Source: Pantoea rwandensis (GTDB lineage: Bacteria > Pseudomonadota > Gammaproteobacteria > Enterobacterales > Enterobacteriaceae). From it: a stretch of DNA of 64,000 nucleotides. The first letter of the stretch is position 1. Each line of letters starts with the position of its first letter. Below are positions 43,540 to 52,380 of this stretch, in pieces. A program made the position numbers and the translations under genes. The stretch spans positions 2,666,001 to 2,730,000 of the forward strand of contig NZ_CP009454.1 of assembly GCF_000759475.1 (NCBI RefSeq), given 5' to 3'. Under the pieces are notes generated by a model. The model ran no database searches, was not told the DNA's origin, and saw nothing but the letters and a program-made list of their open reading frames with translations.

Positions 43540-43675
43540 TACTTTCGGTTGGACGTTTTTCTCAGTTTTTTGTGATGTATTTCATGAAATCGTGCGCTGA
43601 GGTTAGGTGAAATTTCGGTAGGTTGTTATGAATGAAGCTTATGTAAGTTTCATTCGAAACAATTGGAGCGACAAA

Positions 43676-44938
43676 ATGAATACATCTTTTACCTCTTTAC
43701 AACAACCTGAAGATGCAAAGCACCATATCCGCTTGATGAAACAAGTGCTCAGAGCACAAATCGGCGATGTTGAGGGCCTGTTTGAGCAGGTCAGAAGCAA
43801 AATCCTCAGCGAAATTGCTGCAGCACGCGTGGAGGAAGCGCGAAACGGCACGGCATGGCCACAGGTACGTTGGGATGACATCGCCGCTGGGCGCATTTCC
43901 GATGAAGTAAAGGATCACATTCGTCGTCGCGGGTGTGTGGTGGTCAGGCAAACCTTTACGCGCGAGCAGGCGCTGGGCTGGGATGCGTCAATGCTGGAAT
44001 ACCTTGATAAAAATGATTTCGATGAAGTCTATAAGGGGCCGGGTGATAACTTCTTTGGCAGCCTCGATGCATCACGTCCTGAAATTTACCCGATCTACTG
44101 GAGCGAAGCACAGATGTCTGCGCGCCAGAGCGACGCCATGGCACAAACCCAATCCTTCCTGAATCGCCTGTGGATCTTCGAATCCAACGGAACGCGCTGG
44201 TTTGACCCTGATGTCAGCATTATCTACCCCGATCGCATTCGCCGTCGTTTACCTGGCACGACATCAAAAGGGCTGGGCGCGCATACTGATTCCGGTGCGC
44301 TGGAACGCTGGTTACTGCCGGCTTACCAACAGGTGTTCAGCAAAATCTTCAATAATCAATTCGATCAATACGATCCCTGGGATGCGGCACATCGCACCGA
44401 AGTGAACGAATATCAGGCCGGTACGACCACCAAATGTTCAGTTTTCCGCACTTTCCAGGGATGGACAGCCCTGTCAGATATGCAATTGCATCAGGGATTA
44501 CTCCATGTGGTGCCCGTACCGGAAGCGATGGCTTATCTGTTGCTGCGTCCACTGCTAAAAGATGTGCCGGAGGATGAGCTTTGCGGTGTTGCACCGGGCA
44601 AAGTGCTGCCCATCTCACAGCAGTGGCATCCGGAACTGATTGAGGGATTGTGCTCGATTCCGGCCATGGAGGCGGGTGATTCTGTGTGGTGGCATTGTGA
44701 TGTGATTCACTCGGTTGCTCCGGTTGAGGATCAACAGGGTTGGGGCAATGTGATGTACATCCCTGCTGCGCCCCTGTGCGAGAAGAATGCTGCCTATGCC
44801 ACTCAGGTTGCTCAGGCATTGGCCACCGGTGCTTCACCGGGTGATTTCCCGAAAGAGGACTATGAAACCCACTGGCGTGACCGGTTTACCCTGGACGCGT
44901 TAAATAGCAACGGTCGTCGCAGTCTCGGCTTAGAGTAA
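43676..44938 (+). CDS. ybiU: DUF1479 protein YbiU (2-oxoglutarate/iron oxygenase fold)
   Basis: 420 residues from ATG 43676 (GGAG eight bases upstream; the in-frame ATG at 43628 would add 16 residues not found in E. coli YbiU of 421). It follows YbiU throughout, for example DEVYKGPGDNFFG, GLGAHTDSGALERWLLPAYQ and the segment AGDSVWWHCDVIHSVAPVE. The HTD and distal H (CDVIH) fit a double-stranded beta-helix Fe(II)/2-oxoglutarate dioxygenase facial triad, which is inference. Cytoplasmic; substrate unknown. Confidence 0.9.
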   Translation: MNTSFTSLQQPEDAKHHIRLMKQVLRAQIGDVEGLFEQVRSKILSEIAAARVEEARNGTAWPQVRWDDIAAGRISDEVKDHIRRRGCVVVRQTFTREQALGWDASMLEYLDKNDFDEVYKGPGDNFFGSLDASRPEIYPIYWSEAQMSARQSDAMAQTQSFLNRLWIFESNGTRWFDPDVSIIYPDRIRRRLPGTTSKGLGAHTDSGALERWLLPAYQQVFSKIFNNQFDQYDPWDAAHRTEVNEYQAGTTTKCSVFRTFQGWTALSDMQLHQGLLHVVPVPEAMAYLLLRPLLKDVPEDELCGVAPGKVLPISQQWHPELIEGLCSIPAMEAGDSVWWHCDVIHSVAPVEDQQGWGNVMYIPAAPLCEKNAAYATQVAQALATGASPGDFPKEDYETHWRDRFTLDALNSNGRRSLGLE

Positions 44939-44980
44939 GTTTCTGGTAAGCTGAGTAAAATTTAAAATGAAGCAGGCATT

Positions 44981-45721
44981 ATGAACGCACGTCATCAGCA
45001 CATTATCCAACTGGTCAGCGAACGCGGCAGCGTCAGCGTTAATGAACTGGCGCAAACCACCGGCGTTTCTGAAGTGACGGTGCGTCAGGATCTGAATGTT
45101 CTGGAGAAAGGCGGCTTTCTGCGCCGCGTGCACGGTTCTGCCGTGGCGCCAGAAAGCGATGATGTTGGTGCACGTATGCAGACCCGCTTTGCCGTCAAAA
45201 AACGCCTCGCGGAGTACGCCGCTTCGCTGGTTAACGCGGGTGAAACGGTGTTTATCGAGGGCGGCAGTACTAACGCTTTGCTGGCGCGCGAACTGAGTGA
45301 ACGCGGTGATATCACGATTATTACCGTCAGCCATTACATCGCTGGATTGTTGAGAGAAAAGGGCGGTGATGTGATCATTCTCGGCGGGCTGTTCCAAAAA
45401 AGCAGTGAGTCCGTGGTTGGGCCGCTGACGCGCTTGTGCATTCAGCACCTCAATTTTCATAAAGCGTTTATCGGTATCGACGGCTGGGATGCCGTTACCG
45501 GATTTACCGGCCGCGATATGCTGCGCTGCGATGTGGTCAACGCGATCATGGAAAAGCAGACGCACACTGTCGCGCTCACCGACTCCTCTAAATTTGGTCA
45601 GATCCATCCTTTCGCCCTGGCGCCGACATTGCCCTTTAAGCAGGTGATCACCGATAACCAACTGTCCCCGGCGTTTCAGGAGATATTGCGCCAGCAGCCA
45701 ATGGAATTAACGCTGATTTAG
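44981..45721 (+). CDS. yciT: DeoR family transcriptional regulator YciT
   Basis: 246 residues. N-terminal DeoR helix-turn-helix ([19 protein letters not shown], then [19 protein letters not shown]) and C-terminal sugar-phosphate sensor domain with the DeoR loop [15 protein letters not shown] and the region [13 protein letters not shown]. Conserved stretches ([34 protein letters not shown]) are those of E. coli YciT, reported to affect osmotic-response genes. It lies close to the polyol genes but its orthology argues against being their dedicated regulator. Confidence 0.85.
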   Translation: MNARHQHIIQLVSERGSVSVNELAQTTGVSEVTVRQDLNVLEKGGFLRRVHGSAVAPESDDVGARMQTRFAVKKRLAEYAASLVNAGETVFIEGGSTNALLARELSERGDITIITVSHYIAGLLREKGGDVIILGGLFQKSSESVVGPLTRLCIQHLNFHKAFIGIDGWDAVTGFTGRDMLRCDVVNAIMEKQTHTVALTDSSKFGQIHPFALAPTLPFKQVITDNQLSPAFQEILRQQPMELTLI

Positions 45722-45769
45722 CGGCACCGCCAGTGAGGATCCATCATCATTGTCATAAAGAAGGATTCC

Positions 45770-46309
45770 ATGTTCCCTAACATCACCTCTAAAAAACTGC
45801 ACTATCGCCAGTTAGTTGCCGATGACTGGCGATTCTTTCTCTCGCTGCAGCAGGATGAGCGCGTGATGCGTTATGTGGCCGATCCGCAGCCTGAAGACGA
45901 GATTCGACGTGACAGGTTCGAGATAAGATTGCCACGCTGGCAAAAAGGCAGTGCACATTGGCTCTGTCTGGTCATCATAGAAAAGGGGCACTCTGCGCCG
46001 TTAGGCCTCACCGGATTGATTGATCGCGGTGCAGGTATAGCGGAAGTCGGTTTTTTACTGGCAGCAGAGGCTCAAGGCAAAGGATTGGGTTCGGAATCAC
46101 TTCACGATATCGCGCGTTATGCGCTGAATGAACTGGGCTTTCGCAAGCTGATTGCCACTGTGACGGCAGGAAATGAAGCCTCACGCAGGACACTATTAAA
46201 AGTGGGATTCCAGCAGGAGGGCACCTTGCGGAAAAGCTATCATCTCGCCGGTAAATGGCGGGACGATTGGGTCTTTGGATTATTCGCGGACGAATGGAAG
46301 CCACTCTAG
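45770..46309 (+). CDS. GNAT family N-acetyltransferase (RimJ/RimL type)
   Basis: 179 residues. The acetyl-CoA-binding motif A is AEVGFLLAAEAQGKGLGSESL (Q-x-x-G-x-G/A), and the RimJ/L ending GNEASRRTLLKVGFQQEGTLRKSYHLAGKWRDDWVFGL is typical. Substrate may be a ribosomal protein N-terminus or a small amine. ATG preceded by AAGGA. Its end overlaps the convergent eryD by four bases. Confidence 0.82.
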   Translation: MFPNITSKKLHYRQLVADDWRFFLSLQQDERVMRYVADPQPEDEIRRDRFEIRLPRWQKGSAHWLCLVIIEKGHSAPLGLTGLIDRGAGIAEVGFLLAAEAQGKGLGSESLHDIARYALNELGFRKLIATVTAGNEASRRTLLKVGFQQEGTLRKSYHLAGKWRDDWVFGLFADEWKPL

Positions 46310-47262
46310 CCTGCGATTAACGCCTGTGCCGTTAACTCATCGGTAATTAATCCCGTCACCAAACCGCTGGCCAATACCGCGCGGATCGCGTCGACTTTGC
46401 TCAATCCCCCCACCAGCGCCACAATCTCAGCGCGGTGGGCAAGCTCTAAATCCACCGACAGCGTGCGCGCCGTCAGGCTGTTGTGAATCATCTGCCCGCT
46501 GGCGTCAAAGAAATGACCGAGCAGCTCACCAACAGCGCCAGAAGCTGAGATATCGTTGATCTCGGCTTCATCAATCATGCCGGCTTCAACCAATTGCGCG
46601 GCCGGTTCCACGGTCCCGATCCCCACCAGTTTCACCTCGCTCTGTGCGGCCATGGCAAACACTTCGCTGACGCCGCGCTGTTTAAGCAGCACGTCGCGGT
46701 CTTCCTGAGTATTGGCAAAGAACGGCACCGGCATCATATACGCCTGCGCACCGGTCTTTTCGGCAATGCGATGCATGACATCGTGCGGATTGAGCGCATA
46801 GTTGCGCGTCAAACAGCCCAGCAGCGAAACGAAGCGCATATGCGGGGCGTCAATGCGCGGGAGCTGATGAATGGCGGCGGAAAGGGTGCGGCCGTGTCCC
46901 AGCCCCAGGGTGATCGCAGGCTGCGACGTGAGGAGATTGCGCAGGTAATCCGCGCCCGCCATACCCAGCGTTCGCACCGGCAAGCCTTCTTCACCAAGGT
47001 CAGGCGCAACGTGGCAAAAACGCAGTCCGTGCTTTTCGCGCAGCTGATCTTCCAGCGCCACGCACGCCATGATATCGCCATCAATCGACACCTTCACCGC
47101 ACCCTCCGCGACCATTTTGGCAATCATGCGATGGGTTTTGACAGACGGTAATCCCAGACGTTTGGCGACTTCAGCCTGGGTCAGGCCGCCCACGTAGTGC
47201 AGCCAGGCGGCACGCAGGGCTAAAGAGTCATCGCGTTCAGCGGGTGTTGGAGCCGGTTTCAT
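46306..47262 (-). CDS. eryD: SorC/DeoR-type erythritol operon regulator EryD
   Basis: 318 residues. Helix-turn-helix in LTQAEVAKRLGLPSVKTHRMIAKMVAEG (about 27-54) and a SorC-type sugar-binding domain (AITLGLGHGRTLSAAI, VKLVGIGTVEPAAQLVEAGMI, VALVGGLSKVDAIRAVLASGLV). Position as last gene of eryA-B-C-D matches Brucella, where EryD represses the operon and erythritol or a phosphate of it relieves repression. The family resemblance is strong; the ligand is inferred from context. Confidence 0.88.
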   Translation of the reverse strand: MKPAPTPAERDDSLALRAAWLHYVGGLTQAEVAKRLGLPSVKTHRMIAKMVAEGAVKVSIDGDIMACVALEDQLREKHGLRFCHVAPDLGEEGLPVRTLGMAGADYLRNLLTSQPAITLGLGHGRTLSAAIHQLPRIDAPHMRFVSLLGCLTRNYALNPHDVMHRIAEKTGAQAYMMPVPFFANTQEDRDVLLKQRGVSEVFAMAAQSEVKLVGIGTVEPAAQLVEAGMIDEAEINDISASGAVGELLGHFFDASGQMIHNSLTARTLSVDLELAHRAEIVALVGGLSKVDAIRAVLASGLVTGLITDELTAQALIAG

Positions 47263-47285
47263 GTTTCTTTTCCTGATGATTAGGC

Positions 47286-48224
47286 CTAGGAAGCCAGATG
47301 CAAATCCTGCACGCCCGTATCAATGTGCGATGCCCAAAACGCGACGCTTTCCGCGATATCCGCCACCACCTGGCGGTCAGTGGGTTCACGCTCTTTAAAA
47401 CTCAGTTCGAGGCAGATTTCGTTATCGTGCGCGCCGCCGCGCGCCAGCGCGTCCAGCAGCGGCTGGGGCTGAATACGGCCGCCCGCATTGTACTGCAATG
47501 TGAAGGGTCTGTGGCCGCCTTTGTCCATCATGCTTTGTTTTATATGAATAATCGGCGAGTAGCGCGGCACTGCTTCTGCCCACGCGTAAGGGTCGTAATC
47601 ACGCGGGTCGGCTGAAGTCACATCGCCGTGATCGATATCCGCCATCATCCACATCGGCAGGGCAAAGGACTCACTGCTCAAACGCTGCTGCAGTGCGAGG
47701 CAAGCCGGAATGGTCTCACCAAACTCGCGTCCGATGCTCATCGGTTCCCAAAACAGGTACTTCAAGCCGGCGGATTGGGCATGTTCCGCCACCTCGGCCC
47801 AGCAGTCTATCGCGATCTCGATCAACGCCTCCCGCCGCGTCCTGTCGTTGAAATCCTGCTGGGTGAAAATGGCGAACTGCGATCCGACCGCCTCGCCGCC
47901 CAGTTCCGCAGTGATATCCGCGAAGGTTTTGAACCAGTCAACGTAGTAGCGCCGCACTTCAACGTCCGGATGACCAAAATGATTGAGGCGGCCATAGGGG
48001 CCGGTCATACCCGATGTCACGCGCACCCCGGTTTCTCGCAGCGCCTTCTGCATCTGGCGCGACATGCGGTTGATGGTGGCGGCTGGCCAGCCGGGATTAA
48101 TAAATTCATGAGTTAACTGCAGATCGCGAATACGGATCTGTTGTGCCACGGTGTGAATCAGATCCTGCGGATCGGCAAAACGATTCACCAGTGGGTTGGT
48201 ATTGAGCGAAAGCGTTAAGGGCAT
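47286..48224 (-). CDS. eryC: Erythritol catabolism epimerase EryC (TIM-barrel)
   Basis: 312 residues of the sugar phosphate isomerase/epimerase (AP endonuclease 2-like) family: LTHEFINPGW at the start, FWEPMSIGREFGETI and ADIDHGDVTSADPRDYDPYAW with candidate metal ligands E, D and H, and LELSFKEREP at the end. In Brucella, EryC is the 3-epimerase that turns D-erythrulose 1-phosphate into L-erythrulose 1-phosphate. Two bases separate it from eryB, so it is within the eryABCD operon on the reverse strand. Confidence 0.85.
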   Translation of the reverse strand: MPLTLSLNTNPLVNRFADPQDLIHTVAQQIRIRDLQLTHEFINPGWPAATINRMSRQMQKALRETGVRVTSGMTGPYGRLNHFGHPDVEVRRYYVDWFKTFADITAELGGEAVGSQFAIFTQQDFNDRTRREALIEIAIDCWAEVAEHAQSAGLKYLFWEPMSIGREFGETIPACLALQQRLSSESFALPMWMMADIDHGDVTSADPRDYDPYAWAEAVPRYSPIIHIKQSMMDKGGHRPFTLQYNAGGRIQPQPLLDALARGGAHDNEICLELSFKEREPTDRQVVADIAESVAFWASHIDTGVQDLHLAS

Positions 48225-48226
48225 GA

Positions 48227-49753
48227 TTACGCCTCCTTACGCAGCGGCACGGCCGCAGCATAGGTCGCGTCAAACCATTGGCTAAAGGCCTGCTGCTGCA
48301 CTGCCGTCAGATGCAGCTGATGTTTGGTGCGACGCCACAGCACATCCTCCGCCTGCTGCGCCCACTCATTTTCCACCAGGTAGCGCACTTCGGCTTCATA
48401 TAACTGCGCGCCGAAATGGCGGCCCAGATCGTTGAGCTCACGAGCGTGACCCAGCACTTTCTCAATGCGCGTGCCATACAGGCGCGCATAGTGTTTGCGT
48501 AGCGACGCCGGTAACCATGGCCAGCGCGTTTTCACTTGCTCAAGGAAACTCTCGAAATCGCCATTTGCCATATCACCGCCCGGCAAAGTGGCCTCGCGTG
48601 TCCAGTCTTCTCCCATATTGGGGAAGAAGGGCGCGAGCTTCTGGATAGCGTGTTCTGCCAGCTTACGGAAAGTGGTAATTTTGCCACCAAACACATGCAG
48701 CAGCGGGGCGTCTTGCTGATCGTCGAGATCGAACACGTAGTCACGCGTGACGGCAGAAGGGTTACCTTTGCCATCGTCAAACAGTGGACGCACGCCCGAG
48801 AATCGGGTAATCACATCGCTGGCGCGCAGTTTCACTTTGAAGTAGCGATTGACCACATCGATAAGGTACTGCTGCTCGCTGTCATCGGCGGTCACCGCTT
48901 CCGCTTTGCCCTGCCACGGAATATCGGTGGTGCCGATCAGGGCTTTATCGCCTTCATAAGGGTTGATGAAAATGACGCGTTTATCGGTGTTTTGCACCAG
49001 ATACGCCTGCTGACCTTCCCAGAATTTCGGCACGATGATGTGTGAACCTTTGACCAGCCGCACGCTGCGATTGCTTTTGGTCTGCGTGACCTGATTGACG
49101 ATATCCAGTACCCACGGCCCGGCTGCATTCACCAGCACTTTGGCGAACACCGTGCGCTGCGCGCCGCTGGCCGCATCCTGAAGGGTCACTTCCCACTTGC
49201 CGCTGATGCGTTTGGCGGAGATACAGCGGGTGCGCGGCAAAATCGTTGCGCCGCGCTCCGCGGCATCCACCGCATTGAGTGCGACCAGGCGGGCATCATC
49301 GACCCAGCAATCGGAGTACTCGAAGCCTTTGCTGTAGCTATCGAGAATGGGCGCGCCTTCAGGATCGCGCATCAGATCGAGCGAACGCGTGCCGGGCAGC
49401 TTTTTGCGCCCACCTAAGTTGTCATAAAGGAACAGCCCCAGACGCACCAGCCACGCCGGACGATCGGACGGGCTGTGCGGTAACACAAAGCGCATCGGCC
49501 AGATAATGTGCGGCGCGGCATTCAGCAACACTTCACGCTCGATCAGCGCCTCACGCACCAGGCGGAACTCATAATATTCAAGATAGCGAAGCCCGCCGTG
49601 TACCAGTTTGCCCGAGCGCGAGGAGGTACCCTGTGCAAGGTCGTCTTTTTCACACATCATCACGGACAAGCCGCGCCCGGCTGCGTCACGTGCGATGCCC
49701 GCGCCATTAATGCCACCGCCAATGACAAACAGATCCAGCGTATTTTCACTCAT
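48227..49753 (-). CDS. eryB: D-erythritol 1-phosphate dehydrogenase EryB
   Basis: 508 residues of the GlpD family: FVIGGGINGAGIARDAAGRG (about 9-28) binds FAD, SSRSGKLVHGGLRYLEYYEF is the GlpD signature, and GTTDIPW and FGGKITTFRKLAEHA are further conserved blocks. Its place between eryA and eryC indicates oxidation of D-erythritol 1-phosphate to D-erythrulose 1-phosphate with electrons going to the quinone pool. By sequence alone it could be taken for glycerol-3-phosphate dehydrogenase; context decides. Confidence 0.88.
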   Translation of the reverse strand: MSENTLDLFVIGGGINGAGIARDAAGRGLSVMMCEKDDLAQGTSSRSGKLVHGGLRYLEYYEFRLVREALIEREVLLNAAPHIIWPMRFVLPHSPSDRPAWLVRLGLFLYDNLGGRKKLPGTRSLDLMRDPEGAPILDSYSKGFEYSDCWVDDARLVALNAVDAAERGATILPRTRCISAKRISGKWEVTLQDAASGAQRTVFAKVLVNAAGPWVLDIVNQVTQTKSNRSVRLVKGSHIIVPKFWEGQQAYLVQNTDKRVIFINPYEGDKALIGTTDIPWQGKAEAVTADDSEQQYLIDVVNRYFKVKLRASDVITRFSGVRPLFDDGKGNPSAVTRDYVFDLDDQQDAPLLHVFGGKITTFRKLAEHAIQKLAPFFPNMGEDWTREATLPGGDMANGDFESFLEQVKTRWPWLPASLRKHYARLYGTRIEKVLGHARELNDLGRHFGAQLYEAEVRYLVENEWAQQAEDVLWRRTKHQLHLTAVQQQAFSQWFDATYAAAVPLRKEA

Positions 49754-49763
49754 GGTGTACTCC

Positions 49764-51314
49764 TTAAAACTTATTCAGTGCATGCCAGGCGGCAGGGAGA
49801 TCGCTGCGGATCTGCTGATAATGGGGAAACAGTTGGTTATAACGCTGCGACAGTTCAGCGGAAGGCGGTTCAGGCGCATCCAGCAGCGGGCGCACCCAGG
49901 TTTCCACGCACTGCGCCATGGAGGGATAGGCGCCAATCGCCACCGCTGCCATCATCGCGGCGCCCGCTGCACCGGCTTCATCACGCTGGTTGATACGCAC
50001 CGGCGCGCCAATGCAGGAAGAGAGGATCTGGCGTAGCGGCTGGGAACGCACCGCACCGCCCGTGAGACGAATCTCACCCGGCAGGGTGCTGCCCATCGCC
50101 TGATAACAATCACGTGCAGCCATACCGATGCCTTCAATCACACCACGCACCAGGTCGGCAAAATTGTGCTGATAGTTAAGTCCGGTGAAGCTGGCGCGCG
50201 CGTCGGCGTTGACGAACGGCCCGCGTTCACCGGCAATCGAGATGTAGGGATGGAACAGCAGGGTGCCGGGTTCGGCTTTGTTGAGCCACTGGTCGATATG
50301 TGCCACCAGCCGCGCATGATCGATTTCACAGCCGAATCCGCTCAGCAATTCACTGGCCACATTCAACAGCCAGTCGAGATTAAGGGTTGACGCCATATTA
50401 GTTTGCACCTGCGTCACATAGCCCGGCCAGGGCAGCGGAATCACATAGCCAGTTTGCGCTGGATTCAGCCACACCTCATCAATGGTCACGCTGCGCAGAT
50501 GCACGCCGGTAGAGCCGACAATTGAGCAGGCGGTATGGGCTTCGCCGGTGTGCACGCCTGCGCCCAGCGCGGTCATCGCCATATCCACATAACCCAGCGA
50601 TATCGGTGTGCCCGCGCGCAGGCCGGTTAGGGCAGCGGCCTCAGCGGTCAATGGATGGGTGATTTGCGTGCCATCAATGATTTCGGGCAGCAGATGGCGG
50701 CGATGTTCCAGTCCCAGCGCCGCGATAACGGTGTCGTCATAACGCTGGGTGCGAAAGTTACCAAAGGTGAAGCTGGCCTCAGAAGGATCGGTGGCACGTA
50801 CGCCCGTCAGATTGAGGTAAAGCCAGTCTTTGCAATGCAGCGCGACTTCGCTGTTCGCCAGCAGATCCGGAAAGTGTTGGTCCATATACGCCATCTGCGA
50901 ACCCTGCTGGCAGGTATTCAGCCCGGTACCGGTGGCCTTAAACCGCTCGGCTGCAAGGGCATGCTGGTTTAGGGCATCGACGGTGTGTGCCGCACGCGCA
51001 TCCAGCCAAATCCAGGCATCCTCCACCGGCTGGTTGTTGGCACCGACCAGCCAGGTGCCATCCCCTTGTGCGGTGACAGCCACGGCCACCACGCGGGAAG
51101 AGAGGTTTTCCACACGCTCGCCCAGTTTCCTTATCGCGTCCACGGCATCTTGCCAGGTCTGCGTCATGGATTGCTGCGCGGCACCGCCTTCGCTGCGGTA
51201 ATAGCGGTTACGCACGGAGGCGCACGCCAGCTGTGTGCCTTCCAGATCAAACGCCACCGCTTTCACCACGGAGGTGCCGGAATCCAGACCCAGAATGATA
51301 TCGCTGTTACCCAC
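49764..51314 (-). CDS. eryA: Erythritol kinase EryA
   Basis: 516 residues from GTG 51314, which has GGAGG five bases upstream; the longer frame to 51350 is rejected for that reason. FGGY kinase: DIILGLDSGTSVVKAVAFDLEG at the start, the C-terminal FGGY block GEIRLTGGAVRSQPLRQILSSCIGAPV, then DEAGAAGAAMMAAVA. Brucella EryA has nearly the same length (519). It phosphorylates erythritol to D-erythritol 1-phosphate with ATP. First gene of eryABCD, divergent from the transport genes. Confidence 0.88.
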   Translation of the reverse strand: MGNSDIILGLDSGTSVVKAVAFDLEGTQLACASVRNRYYRSEGGAAQQSMTQTWQDAVDAIRKLGERVENLSSRVVAVAVTAQGDGTWLVGANNQPVEDAWIWLDARAAHTVDALNQHALAAERFKATGTGLNTCQQGSQMAYMDQHFPDLLANSEVALHCKDWLYLNLTGVRATDPSEASFTFGNFRTQRYDDTVIAALGLEHRRHLLPEIIDGTQITHPLTAEAAALTGLRAGTPISLGYVDMAMTALGAGVHTGEAHTACSIVGSTGVHLRSVTIDEVWLNPAQTGYVIPLPWPGYVTQVQTNMASTLNLDWLLNVASELLSGFGCEIDHARLVAHIDQWLNKAEPGTLLFHPYISIAGERGPFVNADARASFTGLNYQHNFADLVRGVIEGIGMAARDCYQAMGSTLPGEIRLTGGAVRSQPLRQILSSCIGAPVRINQRDEAGAAGAAMMAAVAIGAYPSMAQCVETWVRPLLDAPEPPSAELSQRYNQLFPHYQQIRSDLPAAWHALNKF

Positions 51315-51726
51315 GTACACCTCCGAAGGGAAGAAAAGTTGACCCATCACGTCGTGTTAATTCCCTGTGATGAATTTGCTAAATAATGTCTTACACCACT
51401 TCCCATGGAGATAACATATCTCGTGTATTATTTTTCGATAAAACGAATAAATTTCACTTCAGTTAGCGAGTTTGATCACGAAAATGGCGGTGGTACAGGA
51501 CAGGGTGAAATGAGATATTCCAAGAAGAAGGCTTGTATGGCGGGCCTTTATTAGCTGGAAAGGCGCTAAGGTGTGAATTTAGCGATCCAGATCGCGCTCC
51601 TGAAATATTCGTGAACCCTCTGTTGACAATTTAGTCACATCAGCACAATCCTCATCACAAGAGTTATCACATTTATAACATTTAATGCGGCGATTATCGC
51701 AGCAGATAACAGTGAGAGGTCACGTT
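51315..51726. other. Divergent ery control region
   Basis: 412 bases between eryA and the DUF2291 gene without a coding region. Two dyads are visible: TTCG-ATAAAA-CGAA (51434-51447) near eryA and GTTAT-N7-ATAAC (51663-51679) near the transport operon. A TTGACA at 51623 may be a -35 element. These are candidate sites for EryD or the DeoR regulator at 56176. Confidence 0.5.
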
Positions 51727-52380
51727 ATGTCCGATGTCTCAATGCTGGCACAGCAGCTCTCCCGAAAGCGCATTCGCCGCTACAGCATCATCGGTGTTGT
51801 GGTAGTTGCGGTGATTGCCGCCATGGCCATTGACACAAAAGTGGTGAAAATCGGTTCCGGGCAAGATGTGCAAGAGCAAGGTTTCTCGCCGGATAGCTAC
51901 GGGGAGAAAACCTTCCCCGGTATCCAGCAGGATGTGGAAGCGCGGGCGGTGGATGCCAAAACCCTCGCCGATGCGCTGAAAGCCAATCAACAAGCCGCGG
52001 TACAGCAATACGGTGTGGGTTCGCCGCTTCCGGTCATCCCCGTCAAGCTGGAGGGTGTGGTTCAGTCAGGGCAGATGGGCATCTTCCCGCTGAAAGTGGC
52101 CGGCTTACCGGAAGGAAATGTGATTCGCCTGCAAACGGGCCCGGCTATCACCGGCACCGACTTGCGTGATGCCAGCGGAAAAATCCAGTTCGGTGATTTT
52201 ACCAACCAGATTGAGTATCAAAACGCCGGTTCGGCGATCAATCGCGCCATGAAAGCCAAAGTGCTGGATAAGTTGGATCGCGATGCGCTGCCCGGTAAAA
52301 CCGTGCAGGTGGTGGGGGTGTTCCGTTTGCTCGCGCCGAATAACTGGATGGTGACGCCAGTCATTCTGGAGGTGAAATGA
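51727..52380 (+). CDS. DUF2291 membrane-anchored protein of the erythritol transport operon
   Basis: 217 residues from ATG 51727 (GAGAGGT seven bases upstream; the in-frame ATG 51685 is less likely). A short cytoplasmic N-terminus, one membrane helix (YSIIGVVVVAVIAAMAIDT, about 18-36) and a periplasmic domain with GQDVQEQGFSPDSYGEKTFP. DUF2291 genes commonly precede ribose-type ABC importers of polyols; the role is unknown, perhaps stabilising the importer. Its end overlaps eryE by four bases (ATGA). Confidence 0.78.
   Translation: MSDVSMLAQQLSRKRIRRYSIIGVVVVAVIAAMAIDTKVVKIGSGQDVQEQGFSPDSYGEKTFPGIQQDVEARAVDAKTLADALKANQQAAVQQYGVGSPLPVIPVKLEGVVQSGQMGIFPLKVAGLPEGNVIRLQTGPAITGTDLRDASGKIQFGDFTNQIEYQNAGSAINRAMKAKVLDKLDRDALPGKTVQVVGVFRLLAPNNWMVTPVILEVK

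Noticed and set aside
48227..49753. Housekeeping glpD
   Set aside because: Sequence family fits, but position between erythritol kinase and EryC homologues with tight spacing indicates EryB.
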